NCBI GenBank assembly: GCA_934178345.1
Contig: CAKPQG010000004.1
Span: 1-64,000, forward strand
DNA length: 64,000 nucleotides
Direction: 5' to 3'
Origin: an uncultured Dialister sp.
GTDB lineage: Bacteria; Bacillota; Negativicutes; Veillonellales; Dialisteraceae
Positions 41,655 to 49,625 of this stretch are shown here, piece by piece. Under the pieces are notes generated by a model. It was not told the DNA's origin. It made no database searches and saw only the letters and a list, made by a program, of their open reading frames with translations. Every line of letters starts with the position of its first letter. Positions within the stretch are counted from its first letter, which is position 1. Position numbers and translations under genes: made by a program.

Positions 41655-42956
41655 ATGAAAGAATTCAAACTCGCATTCGGCCGCGGCGTGCAGTCCGTCA
41701 TGCTGCCGGAAGACCATATTTCCGACGTCTTAGAAGGCGTCCCGACACCCGCCTGCGACGTCAAAGAAGCGACCCTTGCCGCTATGCGGAGCCCGATCGG
41801 CAGCGCCCCATTGCAGGAAGTCGTAAAGAGCGGCGACAAAGTCTGCCTCGTCGTCGCCGACATCACCCGCGCCTGGAACCGCGCCTCTGAATTTCTGATC
41901 TACGTCGTAAACGAGCTGAACCTCGCCGGCGTCCCCGACAAAGACATCTACATCGTCTTCGCGCAAGGCACCCACCGCCCCCACACCGACGAAGAGAACA
42001 TCACCTGCGTCGGCGAAGAAGTCGCCCGCCGCATCACCATGTACCAGCACGTCTCCACCGACAAATCCCAGCAGACCTATCTCGGAAAGACCACCCTCGG
42101 CACCGAAGTCTGGATCGACAAGCGCGTCGCAAGCGCTGACAAAGTCATCCTCATCAATGCCGTCTCCACCCACGACATGGCCGGCTTCGGCGGCGGCCGC
42201 AAGCTCATCCTCCCGGGCGTTGCCGGCTTCGACACCGTCCAGCAGAACCACTGCCACGCTTTGGGAGCCACCCTTGGCAGCGGCCTCAACCCTGACGCCA
42301 AGCTCTTAAAGATCGAAGGAAATCCGGTTTCCAGCGACATGCAGGAAGCCTGCGACATGGTACGCCCCTGCTTCCTCGTCCACTCCATCATCAATGAAGA
42401 AGGCCGCATCTCCTCCATGGTCGGCGGCGACCCCTACGAAGCTTGGCTCGAAGGCACGAAGGAAACCTACCGCCTCCAGAAAGTCCCGATGAAGCAGCAG
42501 GCCGACGTCACCATCGTCTCCGCCGGCGGCTATCCGAAGGACACGAACCTGTATCAGGGGACCAAGTGCTACTCCACTGCCGAGATCGCCACCAAGAAAG
42601 GCGGCATCATCATCACCATGATCGAAGCCGAAGACATCATGGAACCCGCCGCCTACCTCGGCAGCTTCAAGTACAAAAACCTGGTCGATATGGAAAAGGG
42701 CCTGCGCGACTGCTTCACCATCCCCTTCTTCGTCGCCTTTGAAAATCTGAACACCGCCCTCACCCACACCGTCTACATCGTCACCCGTCCGGAAAACTTC
42801 GACATCCTTCGCGAAAAGACCCACCAGATCCCCGTCGCCACCGTCGAAGAAGCCTGGCAGCTCGCCCAGAAGCAACTCGTAGGCGAAGGCAAGACCGACT
42901 ACGCCATCAATATCATCCCCCACGGCAGCGCCGTCGTGCCGTACTTGAAGAAGTAG
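41655..42956 (+). CDS. LarA-like nickel-dependent racemase/epimerase family protein
   Basis: A 433-residue protein of the lactate racemase LarA superfamily (DUF2088). The cofactor and catalytic residues of LarA have counterparts: Arg in VVADITRAWNR (about 66-76), His in AQGTHRPHTDEE (about 100-111), His and Lys in AVSTHDMAGFGGGRKLILPG (about 170-189), and His in NHCHALG. It may therefore bind the nickel-pincer nucleotide and interconvert 2-hydroxy acids, but many family members act on other substrates. The larB, larC and larE cofactor genes are not in this window. AAGGAGGATCTCATCC precedes the ATG. The TAG stop is followed at once by CTGGTGACTAG heptads. Confidence 0.8.
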   Translation: MKEFKLAFGRGVQSVMLPEDHISDVLEGVPTPACDVKEATLAAMRSPIGSAPLQEVVKSGDKVCLVVADITRAWNRASEFLIYVVNELNLAGVPDKDIYIVFAQGTHRPHTDEENITCVGEEVARRITMYQHVSTDKSQQTYLGKTTLGTEVWIDKRVASADKVILINAVSTHDMAGFGGGRKLILPGVAGFDTVQQNHCHALGATLGSGLNPDAKLLKIEGNPVSSDMQEACDMVRPCFLVHSIINEEGRISSMVGGDPYEAWLEGTKETYRLQKVPMKQQADVTIVSAGGYPKDTNLYQGTKCYSTAEIATKKGGIIITMIEAEDIMEPAAYLGSFKYKNLVDMEKGLRDCFTIPFFVAFENLNTALTHTVYIVTRPENFDILREKTHQIPVATVEEAWQLAQKQLVGEGKTDYAINIIPHGSAVVPYLKK

Positions 42957-43250
42957 CTGGTGACTAGTGACTAGTGACTGGTGACTGGTGACTGGTGGCT
43001 AGGGATTAGGGATTAGGGTTAGCCCTTGGGGTGTGCTGCCCCTTGATTACGGTTGAAAGCCTCGTTTGAATGAGAAATGCGAAATGCGAAATGGTGGTGC
43101 GGCGCATAAAAATATGGAAGCGCCGCGAAGTATATATGAGGCAATGCGATGAGCTGGCATGCCAGTCACTAGTCACTTGAGACTCCTAATCCCTAGCCAC
43201 TAATCCCTAGCCACTCATACCTGCTTTCAAACTTAGAAATTAAGACTTAG
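42957..43250. repeat. Composite repeat region
   Basis: GTGACTG/GTGACTA heptads, then GTTAGCCCTTGGGGTGTGCTGCCCCTTGATTACGG, GAAATGC heptads, the GTGGTGCGGCGC...GCGCCGCG-GTATATATGAGGC module, TAGTCAC and TAATCCC/TAGCCAC heptads. No gene is seen up to the terminator at 43350. Confidence 0.8.
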
Positions 43251-43349
43251 AGCCTTACGCTGAGAAATCAGATGTCAGACTTCAAAAATCAGACAGCAAT
43301 CCCAGCAGCACAAGACGCCATATGTACGAAAATCGTCCCCCCGAAAAGC

Positions 43350-43387
43350 AAAAAAGAGCTAGAGAGCAATGCTCTCCGGCTCTTTTT
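43350..43387 (-). terminator. Terminator of the toxin-antitoxin operon
   Basis: AAAAAGAGC and GCTCTTTTT stem with an inner GAGAGCAATGCTCTC hairpin. On the minus strand it ends in TTTTTT, directly after the PemK-like gene. Confidence 0.75.
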
Positions 43388-43391
43388 GATT

Positions 43392-43769
43392 TCAACTTTT
43401 TCTAGCCTGCTCCTGAATGAGCTGATTCCATACCGCCAATTTCTGCATGATTTCCTCAAACAGCTCCGGATAATGGCTACGCAAATCACCAATAAAATGT
43501 CCTAGCTTCGCATAATGCACCGTCATTTGCTTATGCGTGCGAACATACGACACCTTGTTTAGCCCCAATGCACTATACACTGCCGGATTGATTTCTATAT
43601 CAAACTCTACATCCAGATTTTCCTTCTTTGAAATCGTCGAGACCGGCAGCACTGTATAGTCATTGTTTCTAGGCTCACCAATAATCAGGATGGGACGCCC
43701 CTTCCATGCCAGCCGGCGCTCTTTTGCATTATAGTATTCCACCGTGCATGTATATAGCTTGCCGATCAT
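43392..43769 (-). CDS. PemK/MazF-like toxin
   Basis: A 125-residue protein with a PemK/MazF-like barrel: IGKLYTCTVEYYNAKERRLAWKGRPILIIGEP at the start (the K-x-R-P-x-L-I-I block), then YTVLPVSTISKK, corresponding to the family's PITS-like strand, and YVRTHKQMTVHYAKLGHFIGDL, where the R/T positions of the active site usually lie. Members cleave RNA. It overlaps the Panacea-domain gene upstream by four bases (ATGA), so it is the second gene of a coupled pair. The family assignment is by pattern; the two-gene layout supports a toxin role. Confidence 0.7.
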   Translation of the reverse strand: MIGKLYTCTVEYYNAKERRLAWKGRPILIIGEPRNNDYTVLPVSTISKKENLDVEFDIEINPAVYSALGLNKVSYVRTHKQMTVHYAKLGHFIGDLRSHYPELFEEIMQKLAVWNQLIQEQARKS

Positions 43770-44248
43770 TTTTCATCCTCGAACTCATCATAATACATGT
43801 CCCAGACATGATCGTAAGGGCGCACCTTTTCTGCATCCTTTCTCATGTCATCCAGGCTGAGAATCCGACTCCCATTCTGTTCTGCCTGCAAGCCGACACG
43901 TGCATTTTTCCAAGAAATCTCCTGATGCGAGAGCTGGCTTAGTTTCCACGACGCATACTCCCCGTAAGTAAAGATAACATTCTTTACGATGTACGCCGCC
44001 TCATCAGAAATCGGCTGCGTCACATCATTCATCCCATCTGCCGTATATGCACTTCGCACATCCCGACACACCGGGCCGTACTTCCAGCCTTCCAACTGTT
44101 CCTCAAACAGCGGTTTATTCGTCAATGCCAAGCATTCTCGCTGCGAGAAATAAAGCAATTTGTGCAACTTCATCTCATCGATCGTTTCGCCTGTCATCTT
44201 CTTATATTCATCCATAATGTACTGTGCTACATCCAATACTCTTTCCAT
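43766..44248 (-). CDS. Panacea (SocA/DUF4065) domain antitoxin
   Basis: A 160-residue protein. The Panacea/DUF4065 signature runs through the first 70 residues: VAQYIMDEYKKMTGETIDEMKLHKLLYFSQRECLALTNKPLFEEQLEGWKYGPVCRDV. It contains the K-L-x-K-L-L-Y-x-x-Q and W-x-x-G-P-V motifs. Panacea-domain proteins act as antitoxins for many unrelated toxins, and the SocA member is a proteolytic adaptor. Here it is the first gene, coupled by ATGA to the PemK-like toxin, with its own strong promoter. AAGGAGGTGTGACTG precedes the start. The Panacea-PemK pairing is inferred from the operon. Confidence 0.85.
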   Translation of the reverse strand: MERVLDVAQYIMDEYKKMTGETIDEMKLHKLLYFSQRECLALTNKPLFEEQLEGWKYGPVCRDVRSAYTADGMNDVTQPISDEAAYIVKNVIFTYGEYASWKLSQLSHQEISWKNARVGLQAEQNGSRILSLDDMRKDAEKVRPYDHVWDMYYDEFEDEK

Positions 44249-44289
44249 CAGTCACACCTCCTTGCTGTGCCTTCTATCATTTCAATTGT

Positions 44290-44318
44290 AGTATACCCAG
44301 CCAATATAAGAATGTCAA
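44290..44318 (-). promoter_or_regulatory. Promoter of the Panacea/PemK operon
   Basis: TTGACA (44318-44313), 17-base spacer, TATACT (44295-44290) on the minus strand: a near-perfect sigma-A promoter, 42 bases before the start codon. Confidence 0.8.
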
Positions 44319-44323
44319 TTTGA

Positions 44324-44357
44324 AACCCGCAGCGACAACGTCGCTGCGGGTTTTTTA
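44324..44357. terminator. Hairpin between pgi and the toxin-antitoxin promoter
   Basis: AACCCGCAGCGAC and GTCGCTGCGGGTT form a 13-bp stem with T6 on the plus strand. It probably insulates the operon promoter from pgi read-through, though its stronger T tract is on the other strand. Confidence 0.65.
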
Positions 44358-44476
44358 TCCCTAGTCCCTAGTCACTAATCCCTAGCCACTAGTCACCAGT
44401 CACTAGCCACCAGTCACTAGCCACCAGTCACTAGCCACCAGTCACTAGCCACCAGTCACCAGTCACTAGCCACCAG
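44358..44476. repeat. Pure heptad array
   Basis: About 16 tandem heptads of TAGTCCC, TAGTCAC, TAATCCC, TAGCCAC and CAGTCAC with an A/B/A/B alternation (CAGTCAC TAGCCAC) at 44395-44480. The minus-strand stop of pgi (TGA) is the first triplet of the array. This is the last heptad tract in the window. Confidence 0.88.
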
Positions 44477-45871
44477 TCACTTCTTATGCTTCACGATATA
44501 CTCTTTCAGATCCGCATGGAGGATCTTCTTATAACTCTCGACCCCCGGCTGGTCATAGGCATTGACATCCGCAAGCGCCCCCTCGTAGGCAATCGTGAGG
44601 AAGAGGAAATACATGAGCGCCCCCACATGGAAAGGCGTACACCTTCTCATGATAAGATCACAGCTCATGCGGCCATCATGCGCGAGCGCCTCCTCATCCG
44701 ATCGCTGCGCCGCACGCAGCATGTAGGAAAGCGGGACCGGACCGCTCTCTTCCCCCTCATCGCAGAGGATGTCCGCGTCTTCGCGGGCTTCCCTGACCGA
44801 GATGAACTGCACGAGCTTGTTCCGTTTCCCCTCCTGATGCTCCTGCGTCAGGGAATGCATATCCGTCGTCCCCACCGCCGCGACCGGGATACGGCCATAG
44901 TGGATCTCTTCCCCGGAGACCGTGAGCGCCTTGCCCAAAGACTCGCCCAGAAGCTGTGCATACCACCAGCCGAGCGAGCGGAGACTGTCCCCATACGGCA
45001 TGATGATTTCCGCATCGACGCCGTGATTCTTCCGCGCCAGATACTTGCGGACCGCCAGCTGCAGCGCCGGATTCTCCGAAAGCGAAAGACTGCGGCACGC
45101 CTCTTCCGTCATCTTGGCCCCGCGAAGGAAATCCCGGATATCGATCCCCGAAAGCATCGCAAAGACCAGCCCCACCTGAGAGAAAATGCTGAAACGTCCG
45201 CCGATGCCATCCGGCACCGTGAAGCACGGCCAGCCATTCTTCTCCGCCAGAGGACGCAGCGCTCCCTTCTCCTTGTCCGTCACCGCGATGACACTCACCT
45301 CGCAGAACTTCCCCAGCATATCCCGCAGCGCCCTCTCCGCCATGACCGGCTCCAAAGTCGTCCCAGACTTCGAATTCACGACCAGCAGCACCTTGTGCTT
45401 CCACCATGCCGTCTGCGAGCTCCGCCGGATGCGGTCTACCAGAGAGAGAAGACTCACCGGATCCAGATTCTGCCCCGCAAAATACAGCTGCGGATACCCG
45501 CGGCGCTCCTCCTTTGTCATCAGATTCCAGTACTGTCCGCAGAAAAGGTCAAAGAGCACCTGATTTCCAAGGTACGAACCCCCGATACCGATCGACACCA
45601 CGATATCCTGCTGCTTCGCCAGCTCCGAGAGCGCGAGCAGCCGCTCCTTCTCCTCTTGGGAAATTAAAATCTCTTCCTCCAGAAGATACGGCAGATGCGG
45701 GAAAAGCACAGGGCTGCCGTCCGGCCCCTTCCCGCTCTTCCGAAGCCGCTCCACAGAAAGCGCCGCCTCGCAGATGCGCTCCTTGCAGGCATCGATCTCC
45801 TCTTCCGTGATTCCCCAGCCCTCGCCGGAAAAATGTGTCATATCGATGGTTAATTCATCCTGAAAATGCAT
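44477..45871 (-). CDS. pgi: Glucose-6-phosphate isomerase
   Basis: A 464-residue cytosolic enzyme that interconverts glucose 6-phosphate and fructose 6-phosphate. Family signatures: VVSIGIGGSYLGNQVLFD (about 92-109), VVNSKSGTTLEPVMAERAL (the S-K-x-x-T phosphate site, about 163-181), GGRFSIFSQVGLVFAMLSG (about 224-242), GESLGKALTVSGEEIHYGRIPVA (near 315-337), the catalytic glutamate region QEHQEGKRNKLVQF, and GVESYKKILHADL with the catalytic lysine at the C-terminus. It is the short Firmicutes type. The stop codon comes from a heptad repeat. It complements pfkA at 4209. Confidence 0.95.
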   Translation of the reverse strand: MHFQDELTIDMTHFSGEGWGITEEEIDACKERICEAALSVERLRKSGKGPDGSPVLFPHLPYLLEEEILISQEEKERLLALSELAKQQDIVVSIGIGGSYLGNQVLFDLFCGQYWNLMTKEERRGYPQLYFAGQNLDPVSLLSLVDRIRRSSQTAWWKHKVLLVVNSKSGTTLEPVMAERALRDMLGKFCEVSVIAVTDKEKGALRPLAEKNGWPCFTVPDGIGGRFSIFSQVGLVFAMLSGIDIRDFLRGAKMTEEACRSLSLSENPALQLAVRKYLARKNHGVDAEIIMPYGDSLRSLGWWYAQLLGESLGKALTVSGEEIHYGRIPVAAVGTTDMHSLTQEHQEGKRNKLVQFISVREAREDADILCDEGEESGPVPLSYMLRAAQRSDEEALAHDGRMSCDLIMRRCTPFHVGALMYFLFLTIAYEGALADVNAYDQPGVESYKKILHADLKEYIVKHKK

Positions 45872-46175
45872 GCATACACCCCTGTTCCATCAGGCAGCCC
45901 GCAGCCGCCTGCCATTTATCGACAATTATTATATCATGTTTTGGTCCTGCACAGGAATGTTTCAAGTCAAAAATCAGAAAACACGGATTAAGGAAACACG
46001 GATTAAATCATTGTCCGATTGAATCCGCGTTTCCTTAAAACAAATCACTATGGCTTCCTGTACGCAGCAAGTACAGGAACAACCGATCTTCCTCCTTCTC
46101 TGACGAGATACGGCTATGACAATCATATAATGTTTACGCGCCTCGCCTTCCCTTCTCACGTTAAGGAAACGTTGA
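45872..46175. repeat. Intergenic region with two short palindromic elements
   Basis: A TATAAT on the minus strand near 45928-45933 is a possible pgi promoter. A 50-bp short palindromic element lies at 45989-46038 (TAAGGAAACACGGATTAAATC ... GATTGAATCCGCGTTTCCTTAA). A half element starts at 46162 (TTAAGGAAACGTTGATTAAAAACG) and contains the last codons and stop of the ATPase gene. Nothing gene-like is seen between them. Confidence 0.65.
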
Positions 46176-47405
46176 TTAAAAACGTCTCTGATTTTTCATA
46201 AAATCAATTATATTAATATGCTGGATTCCATTTCTTTGCTGGAGAAATGCGTCTGACGTGGCGACATACTTTGGATAATTGTCCCTAATCATCTCCAGCG
46301 GACGATACTCTCTATCTTCCGTTTTCCGGCTGCTGAGGATAGTGAGCGCGACTTGCACATAAGCATACTGCATATCGCCGCCTCGCAGGATGAAATCACA
46401 TTCCAGCGCCCCGATGCGCCCAATGCTGACCGCATAGCCCATACTTCTTGCATAAATGAACACGATATTTTCCAGTGCAGGCCCATAGTTGATCCGATTG
46501 TCAGTGTTTAGCGCGAAGTAGAAGCTCAAATCTGCCAGATAATATTTCTTCTCTCCGCTCAAAGCACGTTTGGATTTCATGTCAAATCGATCACAACAGT
46601 AAAGAATTTTGGCGTCTTCCAAAATCTGAATGTACCTCGCGATGGTCTGGCGGCTGATCTCCAGCCCGTTCTTGCGAAGCGAATCGTGCAGACTGCTGAT
46701 GCTTGTCGTCGCCCCGAAGTTGTTGATGATGAAATTTCTCACCTTCTCAAAAGACTGGCGATCGCGGATCTTGACCCGTCGGCGAATGTCCTTCTCAAAG
46801 ATTTCCTGTATGATCCCTTGGACATAGGTTCTCTTGTCAGCAAGTTCATCGAATCCGATAGCCCGAGGAAAACCGCCCTCCAAAATATACTGGGAGAGTT
46901 CCTGCAGGCGGTCTGGATCAATCGCCTTGTGATAAAACTGCTTCATCTCTTCATACTCGTCGAAGCTCAGGGGATAAAGCTCGAACGCAATGTATCGGCC
47001 GGTCAGCTTGGTGACAAGCTCACCGCTCAAAAGATAGGAATTCGATCCCGTAATGAAAATGGAAAAATCGCCGTCTTCACGAAAACTGTTAATGACTCGC
47101 TCGAACTGGCTGACATTTTGGATTTCATCAATGAACAGATACTTGCGCCCGGGGAGCGATGCATAAGAAGCGATAAGCTGATCCAATACTTCAGCGGTCT
47201 GTACATGGCGATAGCTCCGGCTGTCTAGATTCAGATAGATGAGGTGATCCGCAGGGACCCCGTTAGCGGAAAGTTCACCCATGATGGTCTGCATCAGGCA
47301 GGATTTGCCGCAGCGTCTGACCCCGGTGATGACTTTGATCATATCATCCGCATCGTAAAATCCACGAATTTTGGATAAATATTTCTCTCGTTTGAACAGT
47401 TCCAT
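46176..47405 (-). CDS. AAA-family ATPase with DUF4143 domain
   Basis: A 409-residue P-loop ATPase of the large archaeal/bacterial ATP-binding family that carries a C-terminal DUF4143 domain. Walker A is ITGVRRCGKSCLMQ (about 26-39), Walker B is KYLFIDEIQN (about 87-96), and sensor-like FITGSNSYLLSGEL follows, then LTGRYIAFELYPLSFDEY. The C-terminal half contains a winged-helix part (SISSLHDSLRKNGLEISRQTIARYIQILEDAKI) and the nuclease-like ALENIVFIYARSMGYAVSIGRIGALECDFI block. Function is not established. ATG 47405 follows AAAGGAGGTTTTCTACT. A 17-bp perfect inverted repeat precedes its promoter. The last codons (MKNQRRF) lie beside a half palindromic element. Confidence 0.85.
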   Translation of the reverse strand: MELFKREKYLSKIRGFYDADDMIKVITGVRRCGKSCLMQTIMGELSANGVPADHLIYLNLDSRSYRHVQTAEVLDQLIASYASLPGRKYLFIDEIQNVSQFERVINSFREDGDFSIFITGSNSYLLSGELVTKLTGRYIAFELYPLSFDEYEEMKQFYHKAIDPDRLQELSQYILEGGFPRAIGFDELADKRTYVQGIIQEIFEKDIRRRVKIRDRQSFEKVRNFIINNFGATTSISSLHDSLRKNGLEISRQTIARYIQILEDAKILYCCDRFDMKSKRALSGEKKYYLADLSFYFALNTDNRINYGPALENIVFIYARSMGYAVSIGRIGALECDFILRGGDMQYAYVQVALTILSSRKTEDREYRPLEMIRDNYPKYVATSDAFLQQRNGIQHINIIDFMKNQRRF

Positions 47406-47424
47406 AGTAGAAAACCTCCTTTCT

Positions 47425-47505
47425 TTATTATACCTGCCCACGCGAAAAAGGCCAGTTAACGTTGCAGTTTTTTTGAAAATCGCAATATCTGCAACGTTAA
47501 CTGGC
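47425..47505 (-). promoter_or_regulatory. Perfect 17-bp inverted repeat and -10 box upstream of the ATPase gene
   Basis: GCCAGTTAACGTTGCAG (47451-47467) and CTGCAACGTTAACTGGC (47489-47505) are perfect inverted repeats 21 bases apart. On the minus strand the stem is followed by CTTTTT and then by TATAAT (near 47432-47427). It could be an operator pair, or a terminator isolating the ATPase gene from the nitrogenase-like operon upstream. Confidence 0.6.
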
Positions 47506-47668
47506 TTCCCCTAATGAAACCCCAAGAATAAGTACGAACTTCCGCGCCGCTTAAAAGTCTATACGATTCCCCAGTCTTTCTCGAATGATTGCATGCCTTT
47601 TATCCACGCTGCAGGCTATAGCTAAAGGGCGTCATTATATATAGGGAAATACTGACTCTGTGGTTACA
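47506..47668. other. Gap after the nitrogenase-like genes
   Basis: Nothing gene-like is seen. A diverged short palindromic element lies at 47641-47683 (AGGGAAATACTGACTCTG ... CATCAGCGTTTCCC), overlapping the end of the shorter nitrogenase-like gene. Confidence 0.6.
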
Positions 47669-48382
47669 TCAGCGTTTCCCGAGCATTGGGCACAGGCTTG
47701 ACTCGTACTGAATGCTGTACGGCACGTGCGCGTGTTCTTGCAGCCAGCGCGCCACAGCAAGGCCTCTGGGATGCACGACCAGATTCATTTCTGCTTCCGA
47801 CAGCCAGGCTAGCTCTTCGTACTTCATGGACTGGCAGCCGGGAACAAACAACACTTTATTCCCTCTTTCATCGGACGCAGGATCCAGGATGCACTGACCG
47901 ATCACATTGACTTTTCCTGCCTGCTTCTTTTCTGAAAAGCGAGGTACTTTGCTTAGCAGAGAAATCATAGCATCTGACCAACCCCGATCGGCATCACCAG
48001 CAAACCCGCTGGCGTCGGATACGCACACGGGGACGCCCGTCACAGACTGGCAGATCCCCTCGATATCATCCCCCATCAACGCCGGTCCGCAATTTACAGC
48101 TACCCCCATAACAGCATAGTCTGCCTCCTGCCGCATATCCTGTACCACTTGCAGCAGTTTCTTCTTTGCTCCAAAGACCAGGTCATTCTCCTCGATCAGC
48201 GTGCTGTACATCCGCCTCGCCCAAAGAGGCTCGCTCTCTGCGATCCTCCGAGCGGTCAAAGCCGAGCACCACATGGGCGAATCCAGAATCAACCCCAGAT
48301 CGGAAATACTGAGCAGGGCCGCAGCCGCTCCCGCCATGGCCGTTTCTTCTTTGCACACCCGCCATCGATCCAGCTTACTCAT
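47669..48382 (-). CDS. Short nitrogenase component 1-like protein
   Basis: A 237-residue relative of the NifD/NifK/NifE/BchN/BchB family, about half the usual length. The three family cysteines that hold the P-cluster or a 4Fe-4S cluster are present: Cys10 (RWRVCKEETAM), Cys39 (DSPMWCSAL) and Cys98 (VAVNCGPALMGDDIEGIC, six residues before the conserved GDD). ENDLVFGAKKKL matches the family's D-x-x-F-G-x-x-x-K-L motif. The C-terminal part is reduced to one Rossmann-like unit (VHPRGLAVARWLQEHAHVPY). ATG 48382 uses the GGAGG inside the upstream reading frame and overlaps that gene's stop (ATGAGTAA). It probably pairs with the 416-residue protein. No NifH or cofactor assembly gene is in the window. 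Confidence 0.75.
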   Translation of the reverse strand: MSKLDRWRVCKEETAMAGAAAALLSISDLGLILDSPMWCSALTARRIAESEPLWARRMYSTLIEENDLVFGAKKKLLQVVQDMRQEADYAVMGVAVNCGPALMGDDIEGICQSVTGVPVCVSDASGFAGDADRGWSDAMISLLSKVPRFSEKKQAGKVNVIGQCILDPASDERGNKVLFVPGCQSMKYEELAWLSEAEMNLVVHPRGLAVARWLQEHAHVPYSIQYESSLCPMLGKR

Positions 48383-49625
48383 CACAGCCTCCATAGGTTT
48401 TTACGATCTGCGTGATAAAGGAAATCCATCCCGCATACCCCAGACATGACGGGATCATGATCTCATGACTTTGCCGCAAGTCAAAAGAAATGGTAGACAG
48501 CCGTACCTCTGCCGATACCTCCTGCCGGCTCCATTGCAATGCCCCGCACTCTGTTTCCACCATAGAACGAATCGACGCTTCATCGGTCTGCGGAATCATC
48601 GGTGCCAGGACGATGGTGATGTCTTCGACCCCCATCGCCCGAAGAAATGCCACCGGCTGCCGTAGCCCCGCTGCCTGCCGGGTCATGCCCAGCCGAATCC
48701 GACAGCGTTTCCCGCAAGCGGCGCATTTCCCCTTTTCGAGCCATTCCGCCAAACGGCTTTCCTGCTTCTCACAATACATTTCCATGAGCGCTTCTTTCTT
48801 TTTCAAAGAAGCCATCTCCAGGAAGGCGCGTCGGCTTTCTGCAGGCGTGCGGACATGGGTCCAATTCCTCACAGGCACATCGAGCCTATGTGCCATATAC
48901 AGCGCATTCTCCAGCGATGCCTGCTCCTCAAAAGCGCCTCTGGTGAAAGATATGACCTGTGACGCGCGCCCCATAGCACTATAATCTTCCCGGCTGGCCC
49001 CCACCGGCGGGCACAGGACGCGTGTGAATCCCAGAAGGCGCAGCACTTCCATGAGCTCACGATATTCTTCCGTTGAACTGTAAGCCGGTGACAAGCCGGA
49101 TACCAGACAGAACCCCTTCTCTTTTTCTGCCTGCACATGCGGAAGTGTCCACGCATCAAACAGCTGCCGCGCCATGGAAGTCACCGTATCCACCAGACCC
49201 GGCACCATAAAGCCGTGCCCCGGCAGCAGGATGATGGTCGTGCCGGTTTCCGCTTCTACCTCCTGACACAGCGCCTCGGTATCATCCCCAATGACGCCCG
49301 GCACACATCCGCAAACGACTAAAATCACTTCGGGATGGACTTCATCACAGATATCTTCCAGACAACGTCTGAGCTTTTCATTGCCGCCAAATACCGCATC
49401 CTGATCGGTCAGGCCCGTGCAGAAAAGAAAGCCGTCCGGATGATGATTTCCAGTGATAGTTCTGGCTTTTTCACCCAATGACTGGAAAGCATCCCACACC
49501 ACCTTGGAGCAGGATCTGACATTGTGGATGACCACCGCGCATCTTGGATTCTGCACCGCGCCCAAAGCCGCCTGCATGAGATTGCAATGAATGATTTTTC
49601 TAGGCTTTCCCGGCGTGAAAATCAT
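48375..49625 (-). CDS. Nitrogenase component 1-like protein
   Basis: A 416-residue member of the nitrogenase component 1 superfamily. The three cluster cysteines are Cys14 (IIHCNLMQAALGAV, like NifK CQPLGAV), Cys39 (HNVRSCSKVVWDA) and Cys107 (CGCVPGVIGDDTEALC, as in NifK C-x5-GDD). An extra Cys105 is adjacent. GLTDQDAVFGGNEKL corresponds to the T-D-x-D-x-x-F-G-G-x-x-K-L block. A C-A-A-C-G-K-R-C cluster-like motif lies near 303-310. The MoFe-cofactor ligands Cys275 and His442 of NifD have no obvious counterpart, so dinitrogen reduction is unlikely. It starts on the ATGA overlap with the binding-protein gene and overlaps the shorter homologue downstream, one tight operon. Tetrapyrrole or metal-complex reduction is a plausible role by analogy with BchNB and CfbCD. 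Confidence 0.82.
   Translation of the reverse strand: MIFTPGKPRKIIHCNLMQAALGAVQNPRCAVVIHNVRSCSKVVWDAFQSLGEKARTITGNHHPDGFLFCTGLTDQDAVFGGNEKLRRCLEDICDEVHPEVILVVCGCVPGVIGDDTEALCQEVEAETGTTIILLPGHGFMVPGLVDTVTSMARQLFDAWTLPHVQAEKEKGFCLVSGLSPAYSSTEEYRELMEVLRLLGFTRVLCPPVGASREDYSAMGRASQVISFTRGAFEEQASLENALYMAHRLDVPVRNWTHVRTPAESRRAFLEMASLKKKEALMEMYCEKQESRLAEWLEKGKCAACGKRCRIRLGMTRQAAGLRQPVAFLRAMGVEDITIVLAPMIPQTDEASIRSMVETECGALQWSRQEVSAEVRLSTISFDLRQSHEIMIPSCLGYAGWISFITQIVKTYGGCDE

Noticed and set aside
44358..44476. CRISPR array
   Set aside because: The array is a direct 7-bp tandem repeat with no spacers, and no cas gene is in the window.
44486..45667. 393-codon plus-strand frame opposite pgi
   Set aside because: Antisense shadow of a clear pgi gene.
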